Source: Gonocerus acuteangulatus
Taxonomy: Eukaryota > Arthropoda > Insecta > Hemiptera > Coreidae
Direction: 5' to 3'
NCBI GenBank assembly: GCA_946811695.1
Contig: OX328123.1
Span: 45,424,017-45,488,016 of the forward strand
DNA: 64,000 bases
How positions within the stretch are numbered: the first letter of the stretch is position 1; each line of letters opens with the position of its first letter. The notes below the pieces were generated by a model. That model was not told the DNA's origin. It saw only the letters and a program-made list of their open reading frames with translations, and did no database searches. Below are positions 23,589-35,600 of this stretch, piece by piece. The position numbers and the translations under genes are program-made.

Positions 23589-23914
23589 GATTAAAGCTTT
23601 GATGCTGTTTTACAGGGCTTTGAAAAAGAAAATTGGAATCTTTTAAAGCAGTCGTTCATGCTTTTTTGGGCAATAAAAGAAATGAAAATTATGTTGAACT
23701 TGTGACCAATCTCCTTAAAAGGATCAACAGTTGGGCTATACAATATGTCCCTTAAAATTCATTTTATTCATTCTCTTTTGGATTTTTCCTTCTCACTGCG
23801 GTGATGTAAGTGGCGAACATAGTGAACTATTCCACCAAGAATTTCGACATTGGAAAAGAGATACCAGGGTCGATGGAAAGCGTCAATGTTAGCGTACTAC
23901 TGCTGGGATTTGAG

Positions 23915-24160
23915 AAGAGATACCTCTGAAATTATATAAAATAGACTAACGAAAAAGAAGATACATTTTTAATTAAACAGGTTTAAATATTTACCTAATA
24001 TATTACAATTCCCAAAATGATATAAAAAGTAAAAAATAATAATAAATGAATATAGTTTTTTTTAGAAGAGATACCTCTGAAAGCATATAAAATAGACTAA
24101 CGAAAAAGAAAATACATTTTTAATATAAAATTAAAATAAATGAATATAGTTTTTTTTTTA
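23915..24160. repeat. Diverged direct duplication of about 150 bp
   Basis: AGAAGAGATACCTCTGAAA and AAAATAGACTAACGAAAAAG occur at about 23916 and again at about 24065, each followed by ATAAATGAATATAGTTTTTT. Confidence 0.75.
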
Positions 24161-24454
24161 AAAATGTTTTTTACTTATATTACTAAAAGTCAAATTTTGT
24201 ATGTTAGGTATATTTTTAAAATAAGAGCTAATTAAAAAAGCATATTCACATATTGGTATTCTGTAACTTAAAGCAGTATAAAAATATAGTATTCTGAAAG
24301 GCAAACAAAAAGTTAAATTTTGTAGGCCAGTGTTATTAAGGGATTTCTTTCATAAAATAGTTTTCAACAGCGAAACAAATAATGTTTCATTATTTAAAAA
24401 CAAGTTTCTGCATAAATAATTGATGGTAAATCTAAAGTAGACTTCTTTTTTTAC

Positions 24455-24640
24455 GGACTTTTACATTTCTGCGCAAGCGCATGTTGTAAATATCGTTGTT
24501 TACGTTTGCTTACCTAACCTGCGTAACAGTGAACTCTAGGGCTTAATAACTGTTTTCCTAGTTAAGTGCTCCATTTTTTTTTTTTAAATGGATTCGTGTT
24601 TAGTGCAGCAAAATATGTTAGAGATCAACCTGTAAAAAAA
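24455..24640 (+). repeat. Lone arm of the 3708-4747 TIR element
   Basis: GCGCAAGCGCATGT, CCTGCGTAACAGTGAACTCT and GCTTAATAACTGTTTTCCTA parallel the right inverted arm at 4562-4747, with substitutions. No partner arm is visible nearby. Confidence 0.6.
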
Positions 24641-25859
24641 ATCGCCGAGGAGGCGCCTAAACTTCACAATTACGACATATATTTACAAATGCTTACGTAC
24701 AAAAAATATAAAAAAGAGAAAAAAAGAAAACAGGAAAAATGTGAAATTTGAATTTGATATAAAATATAAATGTTTTCACAGTGATTTAGTTTATATATTA
24801 TTATTAACAGCTCCTGTACTAAATTGATTTTACCTTATTCAATCACTGGAAAAAAAATAATCATCTTTCTACCTTGAACATCAACTCAATGTTAATATAA
24901 CTTATTTTTACATAGTTCGCAGGAATACAATTTTCTTGAACCACATTAATACTGGTGTTATTTCCCTTAAAACTGGTCAATACTTACAACACAATCGGCT
25001 AGTAGTAAAAGGATAATTATATTATTTATTACGTTTTCAGATGCTTAGGAGGATAGTCTTGATTCATCTACTATGCTTTTTCATGAATATCATTCACACA
25101 TTAACGCACCAAAAAAAAGTATCACCCTTATAATAGTGAAACATATTTAAACATAAAGAATGCACTTAAGTATTTTGCAGGCGGAAGGTTTCGGTTGGGA
25201 AGATGTTAGATGATTTGGAAAGAGTAGAGTTGTAATGCAGGATAACGGAAAACAAATTGTGGAACACGAAGATATTTAATACAAATACTTATAATCTCTA
25301 AAAATATAAAATGAAGTGAAACCACTTCATTCTTATTTTTTTTTTTTTCATTTTACTTTTTTATAAGTTTACATTCATTATTTTTTCATTTTATTTTATT
25401 AATGAAGGGGTTCCAAGAGACTATTTTACATTATGATAGATAGTTAAAGAAGTGTCTCTCACACAGAACATCTTAGGAAAGCAGCTTTCTGAAACTGTGT
25501 CCTGAAATTCTATTCACTTTCTCTTGTCAAGTCTCCTGGAATAAACCCCATTCGTATGAAGTTACTAGGCAGACTCTGCGATTAATTTCTACAGCTTATT
25601 CAAACTGCTGTGAGATGATAATAATTCTATTCAAACTGCAGACTCCATTACTAGAAATTAGGTAGCCAAGCGAAAGTTAATTTCAAAGGCAGCCACAATT
25701 GCCACTAGATACTGTAGATTGTATATGTGACTCAATTTCACGGTGTATTGCACACAGAAATTTTCTAGATGTGTCTCTAGCTTAGTAAGCTTCATATTAT
25801 TATAATGAGAATTCAGTTAGAAGTTAGACATCCCTCTCTCGCAAAAGTGGAAAATATTT
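24641..25859. other. No recognised gene
   Basis: AT-rich. Short Lys-rich frames only. Confidence 0.5.
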
Positions 25860-26045
25860 ATTTATTTAAATTTTACGTCCATTGCCACATAATATATATT
25901 TTTAGAACGGTTTATCTAGAGGCTAATACACTTTCCTAACCAGAGTAGCTAATTTAATTTCATTTTCCCTAGACACCACCCCTAGTGGCAGTCGGATTCG
26001 CAACCTGAGAGACACGCCTGTAACCATGACGCCACACCGGATTTC
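25860..26045 (-). mobile_element. tRNA-derived SINE, type B (diverged)
   Basis: The A/T-rich 3' end is TTAAATTTTACGTCCATT on the low-coordinate side. The head lies near 25980-26045 with a damaged B box. Layout as at 30975-31165 and 54020-54198. Confidence 0.5.
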
Positions 26046-26399
26046 GGTATATTTGTCTGTAACAGGATACCAAATTATATTGCGTATAATGTCTAATCTG
26101 AAGATCTTTATCGATGATTATTTTAATATAGAATTGAGGTTTGCATGAAATAAACATTCTTTTTACTAATTTAATCAACATATTGCCATCATTAGCCATT
26201 TCCAGAACCCATAGTTCCAGAACGCAAGTACCATGAGTTCCTTCTTTGACACTTTAGTAGTCTTAAAAGTGGTTTAATTTTCCTGCAATTAGGTAAAAAA
26301 ATACGTGATAGCTTTTTGATCTAATAATCTTGATTCGCTGAGTTCACTTCAAGCACTACAAGACAAATAGGTACACTTCCCATCCTTTACGTACTCCTA

Positions 26400-26690
26400 A
26401 AAATATTAAAGACAATACACTCTCTGCACAAACATGTGACATTTTACTGGCTGCCTGGTCATGAAGGACAAGGACAAAATCCTATTGCAGACACCCACGC
26501 AAAATAAGCTGCAGAACAGACACTAATAGATAGAGGACCATAAACAGAATTACTGAACATTTATTTTGGAATACTGGAAACACTCTTGGACGATTCTTAA
26601 AGACAACGAACTACAGACTATATAACATACCGTCAGAGATTAGCCATCCAGTTATTGAGCCAATAATCTTGGTTCGTTAAAGAGCAGAAT
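26400..26690 (+). pseudogene. LINE RNase H relic
   Basis: One frame reads VTFYWLPGHEGQGQNPIADT followed by HAK, stop, AAEQT. This is the W.PGHEG..GN..AD..AK signature of the RNase H domain found in I- and R1/Jockey-type non-LTR retrotransposons, including the conserved His and final Asp. Further frame pieces downstream are RQRTTDYITYRQRL. Stops interrupt it. Confidence 0.65.
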
Positions 26691-27519
26691 CCGTCCACCG
26701 GAGCAATTTTTTATTTTACTAATATCGCACAAACGAATTGTAGTAATTATGTTTTTAGTCTTGCAGAAGCATTATTTATTATTTTTGTATGAGGAATCGA
26801 ATGAAACTACTTTCTAATCGATATATTGAATCGTTTGGGAATTTCATATTCGAGTACTCAGTAAGTTGTTTTCACACGTTTGCCAAGCGTCCAATTATAA
26901 AACTAAGAAGTATTCACTAAAGTTCCGTTAGGAATAGAGAAAACATTGTAATAAAATATATATTTTATGATGAAGCAAGAGTGCTTTTTACTTTATTTTT
27001 TTTATATTCTTTTCTTTTTCTCGTAATTTTTTGTATATTCTTTTCTTTATATTCGTACTTTCTTTGTATTTTTTCTCGAAAGCTTCGCTATGCTTAACAT
27101 TATTTTTTGTTCATTAGATACTCAAATTTCCTGTAACAGTTTAATTGATCCAAAAAAAAAAAATAATAGTGAAATGCTACAAATAAATAAGGGACAATGA
27201 TAACATTAATTTTAGCAGGAGTAGAGAAATATTAAATCAAATACTACATAATATATTTTTTCAAATGAGCAAAAATTGGAGATATAAAAAAGCTTCGATT
27301 AATAAAAGTGACCGGCGACTTAAAGGGATGATATAACTATTATCAGCACCTCCTTAATTGCTGATAGTGCACTCAAGCATACCGAGAAAACAGCTCAAGC
27401 GATCGCTGAAAATACCTTAAAAACTGATGTGGTTACTTTTTCATTTGAGAATGGTGAGTTTGTCTTCCTGGGTGTGCATCTATAGTGTGAGAGATCTAAC
27501 TTGTCACTTGGGTGTGGAC
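26691..27519. other. No recognised gene
   Basis: TTCTTTT-rich low-complexity sequence at 27000-27080. Otherwise AT-rich. Confidence 0.5.
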
Positions 27520-27780
27520 GGTAAGGGAAGTTGTTCGCGCCTCTAGCTAATGATGGCCTTGCTGGGTTGCCACTCCTCCCTCTCCGAGTCCCGCGTTTAG
27601 GCAGAGCGGGACCTTGGAGGGGCTTAGACCTGGCAACGTCGAGCTCCCCTCTCCGCTTTCCCGAAATGACAAGTTGTATCAGTCACACTTTAGGCCTTCT
27701 CCACAAACCTTCAGAAGACGATAGGTACTGTAAGGGCAGGCACATTTTGTCGAGGTTCAGTGGAGGGGTATCTTAATAAT
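27520..27780. other. Isolated GC-rich block, unidentified
   Basis: About 260 bp much richer in GC than its surroundings (CCTCCCTCTCCGAGTCCCGC, GGCAACGTCGAGCTCCCCTC) and ending GGGGTATCTTAATAATA. It may be the 3' end of a LINE, given the TAATAAT-like terminus, or a CpG-rich regulatory patch. The open frame inside has no domain. Confidence 0.35.
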
Positions 27781-27809
27781 ACTATATTTTTTGCAAGAAA
27801 ATGTGTTTT

Positions 27810-27870
27810 TTTGCCAACGTTTTGAAATTCAAGTCTTTATCAGGGCTTTAAAACAGGGAGGATAGGCTCA
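27810..27870 (-). repeat. PLE terminal-repeat remnant (possible)
   Basis: The minus strand reads CCCTGATAAAGACTTGAATT then TCAAAACGTTGGCAAAAAAA, close to the CTGATGAAG...GAAACGTTGGCAA phrase common in Penelope-type terminal repeats (from memory), where it forms a hammerhead core. The two core boxes are mutated. Confidence 0.35.
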
Positions 27871-28592
27871 ATGCTAATTTATATACAGAAAAAAAGAAAG
27901 AAATGGCTACTTAATATTTTTTTTTCTAAAATTTTAACAGGATAGAAAAAAATATATATTGAGACTGAATGAGTGGTATGCTCTTGAGAACATTCATTTC
28001 ATTTAAACCTGCAAGCCCACACCCCGTTCCTCCTCTTTCTCACAGAGACAAATATAAATTATTCGATAAGAAAATGTCAATAAAACCCTTCCTTTGTAAG
28101 ATAAATTAGGAGTTTCTTTTCGAAGCTTTTTAAACCCCACCCCCGATAAGGCGTTACCGAAATGCACTAGGATGAGACAGTTTTTGGTGGTTGGAAATTT
28201 GGATTTTCTTCATCAAACAGAGTGAAGAAACACCTAGAAGTTACCTTTATATTTTTAATTTATTTGAGTTTGAACTTCCATTTATTCATAAAACGAGTTT
28301 TTTTATGAGTTATTTAAATGATACCGCCCTACATTCGCCTGGATAGAGCTGATGAATTTTTCTCCCAAAGAAAAGCCTATAATGCGCCTTTCATATCAGT
28401 CATGTTTGAGGTTAAAGAGTTTTATAATTATAATGCTTAATAAAAAAATGGCATCAAATGTTCTTTCTATTTCATTTAAAATAAACATATTGTTTATTTC
28501 TAACAGAATAATTAAAATCATGAACATATGAATTGTAGAATTCATATAGAAAATTACTCAAAATTTATTTTAAAAAATTGGATAATACAAAA
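27871..28592 (+). other. Upstream region of the protamine-like gene
   Basis: AT-rich with no recognisable TATA-plus-initiator arrangement. TTTATTTCTAACAG ending at 28506 looks like a 3' splice site, so an untranslated 5' exon may exist further upstream. The short ATG at 28519 is closed by a stop two codons later, and the context CAAAAATGG at 28593 favours the chosen start. Confidence 0.4.
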
Positions 28593-28727
28593 ATGGAGAC
28601 AAAACCAGTAGAAGGAAAAATTTCAAAACGACGGCTGCTTCTTTCGACCATCCGGAAAGCAATCCGATACATCGACCCTGTAAATGGACTGACACCCGCC
28701 GAAATGGCGAAATTTGCCAAGACTCAG
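28593..28727 (+). other. Coding exon 1 of the H1/protamine-like gene
   Basis: Starts at ATG 28593 and encodes 45 residues carrying the first two predicted helices. It ends at CAG before GTAGCT. An in-frame TTG lies 15 bases upstream but there is no earlier ATG in frame. The frame reads on only 39 bases past the donor before a stop. Confidence 0.78.
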
Positions 28728-29567
28728 GTAGCTATACACTATTTATTTGATATACGTTTAAGTTAATGACCCTTCCAGAATATTTGTATGATGTATAAGT
28801 GGGCGTTAAAATAAAAGAGTCCGGGAACTGCGTCATCAGCGGGTTTCCTTTCATGTCTCTAGTGCCAACATTAAAGGAAATGAGGGTCTCGCCGTAGCTC
28901 TTTAGTGGCTAACGCCTCAGATTCTCATGCGGGGGATGGGGGTTCGAGTCGCACCTGTGGTAGGGATTTTATTCAAATTTCAGGGCTCATTGAGAAAATT
29001 CTCGGCCGCACCATAGGGCGCCAATGGCCCTGTTATCTGCGAGCCTTAAGAGATGCTACTTGCAAAGAGTTTTTCGTTTTCATTTTAATTGATTAAAAAA
29101 AAAATCGTGATTGTTAGTTTTTCATCTTTCGTGAAAAATCTAAAAGAGAAGAAAAATTCAAGGGACCACAACAGGAATCTGGTAGTATCCTTAGACTGAA
29201 ATGACTCCCCCAACGGTCGCCCTAGGATAACATTATTACCAATAACTCATTTTCATTAAAAACATTAAAAGGTGAGTTAGAGTCAAAACACCGTTCAAAA
29301 GAACAAAGCTAATGCTTTCGAAGTTTTAAGCACTTATTACTCCGATTGGCATTGCCCCGTCAAATTTTGAATCAGTTTTGAAAATCTAATGATTCTAAGT
29401 ATCCAAAACGAAAATCAGATAGTTTAAAAAATGATTTTTATTAACTTTTCAGGCGAATATAGGTGGACGGATTCTTCCGGTTAAAAAACTTGACCTTTGA
29501 AATTAGACGAAACATTTTCGTCCACATTTAAAAAAAAAATGTTTTGAGTTGTTGGGAGACACACACA

Positions 29568-29625
<58 letters not shown>

Positions 29626-32600
29626 ACGCACATACAAACAAGTTTGAACCGCTGTTCTTTTCGAGGTCTATGGCTTCTGAAACGTGAAATGATTAAGTTA
29701 GCACTTCCGGATTGCGTCATAAAGTGGGGTTTCCCTCTATAAAGGGAGGGAGGAAATACCCTAAATGCAAAGCAACCAGTGCAAACACTGTGCAGGGGAT
29801 TTTAAACATAACTCTAAGGCTTTGGAGGAAATTTTAAAAGGAGGTAATCGGAAAGCATTAAACATATTTGCGTAAAAATAGTTGTGAAAAATTCCTCCTT
29901 GTATTTTATATCTTAATTGTCAGGAATTAAAAATATTAAATTTAATAATAGTTATTATTATGTAATAACTAATATTAAATTTAAGTGTAAGTGGCCTTAC
30001 ATAAATAAATATTGTTTAAGGGATGCGGTTACGTTACTTGGTAATTTTGTAACTAGTTTGCGACGGCATTAAGAAAAAAATCAGTTCCATAAGTACATTT
30101 TTAACTGATTTTAAGGCAATTTGAACTGTTTTCTCATGTTTCATAGTCATGCAAAATATGATGGACAGGTTTTGGGTAAGATGATGGCAGAAGTAGAGCA
30201 TGAAATAAAAAAATATTAATATTCATGAGCTTTTTTTACAGAGTGCGCGCTTCGACTGATGGAGTCATTTGCATTTCAAAACGACGGCAAGTATAGCATT
30301 CTAGAAACTCGTTCAAAAATCGGAGTAATTGGAAAGGGATTATTCGAGGATTTATTAAATTCCATAGTTTTCTTGTGAATATGTTCTTAGCGCTCATGTG
30401 GCCAAAGTCGTATTAAAACAACATATGATGTGCAACCGCAACCAATTTTCATTTACTCACTTCTTCTCCATAAAGTTTCGCCTCAAACCATTAACAATGG
30501 ATTTCATATTGTCTGTTTACTATTTTGATGTGTCGAGATTGTGTTCCCTGGCATGTGGCATCTAATTGTTGTTTTAATGAAGGAGAGCAAATGGATTGTG
30601 TGCAGGTAAATAAAAAATAGATGCAAAATACCAGAGAAAGAAATGTCCGTACCATAAAATACTTGATAGGACAGCATTGAGTTCAGAGGTAATGGCTTCA
30701 GTTGAAATATTAATTAAAACAAATTAAAACAAACATTTTTGTTGAGGTATCTGATCCAAAGTAATATTTGGTTTAATAATTAGAATTTTTTTAAGGTTCT
30801 CTTTTCTTTGGTGACTAAAATTGTCTAAGAGAAAAATGATTTTATCAATGCCACTATTCAGGAAAAAGTGTAGTTATCTTTTACTTATTATCTAACCCTT
30901 GCGTAACGTATGGACGGGAATTGAGTTGCGAAGTCTTTGTCTTATAACCAAAGGCAATTTTCGAAATTGCAGACATAATTTATTTTTTTTTATTTTAAAT
31001 TTAACGTCCATTATTATTAACTACGAATTTTTGGACGGATTATCTATAGGTTACCACCGTTTTCTGGTCAGGATAGGGCTGATGCCATTTCTTTTTTCCG
31101 ATGAAAAGCCACCACCCCTTGTGGGAATCTAACCCACGACCTTTGGCACGGAGTGTTAAGTACATAATTTATAAAAATCCATTTAGTGACGAAATTCTCT
31201 TCAGAGGGTATTTTTTAATTAATTTATTAACAACGCATTTGCTCCTTCGGAGATTAGCTCCCCATAGATAGTATCAAATGTGTTAAATTAGTTTATAACT
31301 GTTACTTTAAAGCAATAATAGGGAGTGTTTCCTAACCTTAGTATTCAAAATGTTTAGAGAAGCTAATATATATATATATTTTTTTATCACCCTTCCTTAC
31401 CATCCAAGTTGTAGCATGGAATCTCCCGCTTTAAAATGCAAGGCGTTGTCCATTGGACTACGTGGAGACCCTAGAGTAGCTATTAAAAGCGTTTCAAATC
31501 AATCCGGGCATAACATTATGGAAAGGCATATATAACGCAGTATCTGCGAGTAGGAGGTTTATTCAAAACGTAGAATGTTTTAAAGTAAGTAGTAAATTGT
31601 GTTGACAGTATGAATTTACATACAAGTCCATGCAGTCTGCGTTATAACACCCTTTTTTGCTGATAACTAACGATCTTCCTGTTACAGATTCAATTGGACG
31701 TAAACGAAATAAAACCTGCAATTAAGGCGGCTCTGAGCTTGGGGATAGAAAATAATGACCTAGTCAAAAATGACCGGTTCAGGTAATTATTCTACTTTAT
31801 TACTCGAACGGTATTTAAAAAAGCCAGCAGTTTTTTTGTATTTTTTTTCAAATATTTTATTCACATTATAAAAACTCTTGAGGAATCATGTTAAGTGGTC
31901 AAACACTGAATTCCTTCCATACTTTATTGTTATATTATAATGCTGAGATGCAAACTTTAATACTAAAACTCTTTAATAATTAAAAAGTTTAAAATAGTTT
32001 AAATAATTTAACTTTAATACTTTCGAGTAAGTTTAAGCTAGTAAAATGTTTTCTTACGGACGAAGTTTGTGGCCATACCTCCAAAGCACGAGTAATACTT
32101 TTCACAGAAATCGTCTGTTTGTGAAGAAATCTATTCCTACCAAAAACTTCAAACAGTATTAATTACGTAGGTTTATCAGCAAATAATAATAATAAAAAAA
32201 AACAAAAACCGAAAAACAAAATCCGTGAACATGTTTTGTTTCGAGAAAATCAAGAAAAAAAAAAAAAGTTTAGACCTTCTGCTCAAATTCAGGAACATAA
32301 ATATGCTTTAGGTCCATCCTATGTAATGTACTGTAAAACATACAGTCATCTTTTTCGTACATGGCCACCGCGCATGCGCGAACGCCAGCGGACACTTTTT
32401 TGTAACGTTTTTTTTTCGGTTGAGTCATCGGTAAATCATATTTATGGTAAAATAGTAACGTTACTGGTTAAGAGATCGTTTACTGAGAGGGGATCGTTCA
32501 TTGAGGAGAGATCGTTCTTTGAGAAGATATAGTGGCCTTTCGAGTGAGAATCGTTCAATGATAGGAGATCGTTCATTGAAAGGGACTCGTTTATTGCGAG

Positions 32601-35600
32601 AAAATCGTCATTGACAGAAGATCGTTCAATGAGAAGGGATCGTTTATTGCGAGGAGATCGTTCATTGAAAGGGAATCGTTTATTGCGAGAAAATCGTCAT
32701 TGAGAGAAGATCGTTCAATGAGAGGGGATCGTTTATTGCAAGAAAATCGTCATTGAGAGAAGATCGTTCAATGAGAGGGGATCGTTTATTGCGAGGAGAT
32801 CGTTATCGAGAGAAAATCTCTTTGAAAAGAGTAGTATTATTCTTATAAATAGAGCCCGGAAGTTAGGCATTTATTTTTGGATAAAATAGGCAGGCAAAAA
32901 GGCACTTGAAATACTGAAAATAGGCAGTACTGTAATTAAAATAGACATTTATTAGAAGTGAAGGCAAAGAGGAATCTTACTCATTATTAGAGCCCGGAAT
33001 ATAGGCATTTATTTTTGGTTAAAATAGGCAGGCAAAAAGGCACTTGAAATCCGGACAATAGGCAGTATTATAATTAAAATAGGCATTTATTAGGAGCGAA
33101 GGCAAAGAGGAATCTGACTCATTATTAATGAAAATATGTATTTTAAATACTCATTCAATTCTTTATTATCAATTTATCACAGAATTAGTGTACTGACTCT
33201 TACTTTCCCTTCTTACAAGCAACAAAAAGATGCTTTTTCAAAGTATCAACTCTCATAGACCTTCTAAGAAAAAATGTTTTTCATTCTGTAAAAACTTCCT
33301 CTGCATTATCTTATCATTTCTAAATCCGGAATCCCAGGTAATTACGGATTGTCACAGTGAAAGGGGTGTGAGGAAGGAGAAGTGACGAACTTCCCTCATC
33401 CTCTCTCTTTCCTGCTATTCATTATGCTTGAGCATTCCTTCTACTAAGGAAGGTTCTGTTATTTTTAACCCTTCAATTCCATCCATGGGTTGGGAAAATA
33501 AGCTTTCGAATAGATATTTGTGACGGCAATATGTAATTTAATTTGTGCAACCTTTTTTGTCTTCGATGAACGGTGCTTTTTAAAATGTTTAAATCGCAGA
33601 AAAAATTGCATAACGAGCAAAAAAGGCAACGGGAGCCAAAATAGGCAAAAAAGGCAAAATAAAAATTGTCTCTACACTTCCTAAATGCACGAAAACATAT
33701 TTATTTCTATCTGATTCTTCAATATATCCATTCAGATAAAAAAGGCATTTTGCCTAACTTCCGGGCTCTACTTATAAAGTTTCTTTTCTTTTATAACTTT
33801 TCTCTTTTTGTGCCCTGAGAGACCAGTAAGTAGCCTGGAAATTGTTTTCATAACAGAAGAAACATGAATTGTAAAATCTTTCTTTATCACATATTTGCTT
33901 TTGGAGTGAACAGTTTTATTTCATTAGTTATAGGACATCAACACCTTACCTGTGCCAAAGATCTTCTATTAGAGAACTGTATTTTCCAAAAGTTGATATA
34001 TTAATGATTTCAATAACAAATAGAGTTAGACAAAAGCACGTAACAGGGTTACACTTGTGAGGGTGCCGGGGCATGAGGGCATTGAGGGCAATGAGAAGGC
34101 TGATGAGCTGGCAAGGAAGGGATCGGAGATACTACATGGTACTGAGCCGTTCTTCGGTGAATCAAAGAGCTTTGTCAAAAAGGTAGTAAATACCTGGGAA
34201 CAGGAAGAAATTCCAGGAATTGGCAGGCTAAGCCAGGCATGAGGCATGCAAAGCTACTTGTCCAGATTTGGAAAGACAGGGCAAGGTATTTCCTTCAGTT
34301 GACAAGGACTGAACTAAGAAGGATAGTCGGACTTCTCTCTGGACATGGTCCGCTAAGAAAACACCTGTGCACTATGGGACTAATAGAGGACCCTACATGT
34401 CGCTGGTGCCTCGAGGAAGAGGAAACCTCACAGCACGTCCTCTGCGAATGTGGGGCGCTGGCCTATAACAGGTTAGTGCACATAGGGAAGGCAATTGCTA
34501 CGCCCAAGGACATAGCCGAGGCTACTCCCAAGGAGCTCAAGCTATATGCGAGGAGCTGCAAGTTGGAAAGGAAGTAAGATAGGGACGCAAATCACAATAG
34601 ATACAATAGGGTCGCAGTGAACAAGGGTGAAAGGCCCAAGTCCCTTTTTATTGTATTGTATTGTATTTTAGACAAAAGCAATTGATCTCAGCTACATTTT
34701 CGGAACCACGAAGGTTTTGGACTTTTTTCGGCCTAGGATTAACTCTTCGTTTATGGTTTCACATGATTGGAAGTATAAATAAGTCAACATTTTGAGCACA
34801 ATTTATCCTAACATCACCTCCATAGCATGAACCTATGAAGAAGGAAGTGAGGAAGAATATGCTGGGCGAGTAAATGAGGTTAATAAGATAATGGAAATTA
34901 GTTACTTGATTCCGTACCTAAATAACTCCCCATACAACTACCTCAGTTAATCAAGTTATAAGATGAATTTAACCCAATAAGTAAGGCGTGAGAGCACTCC
35001 CGGCCTGAAGAAGATTGTCGGTTCGATACACACTAGAGGTTTATTATTTATTATTAAGAAGCTATTTATAAATAGACGTTAAAATTTAAACAGATAAAAA
35101 AAATTCTAATTTTAGTTTTAAATGTTATATATGAATTATCAAAATTATTAATGGAAGCCCGGTGGCCGTGAGTGTTAAAGCGTAAGCACTAAACACTCTG
35201 AGCCAAGGGTCGTGGGTTCGATTCCAACTCTGGGGTGGTGGCTTTTCTTTAGAAAGAAGAAAAGGCATCAGCCCTATCCTGGCTAGACAAGGATGGTAAC
35301 GTATAGATAACCCGTCCTAAAATTCGTGGTTAATAATAATGGACATTAAAATTTAAATAAATAAATATATTTTATCAAATGAAATTTTTATCTTCATTCA
35401 CTTAATTTTGAAAATGTATATTTTTCTGTTTAATAGGTATCGCCTAACTACAAGAGAAGACAATGAATTTTCGAAATTCTGTGGACCATGTGGAGGAAAA
35501 GGAAAGATGTCAAAGGGAAGGAAGGCAAAATCAATGAAGAAGAAAACGAAAAGTAGAAGTAAAAATAAGTGTTTAGTCGTGAGGATTAGTCCAAGCCAAA

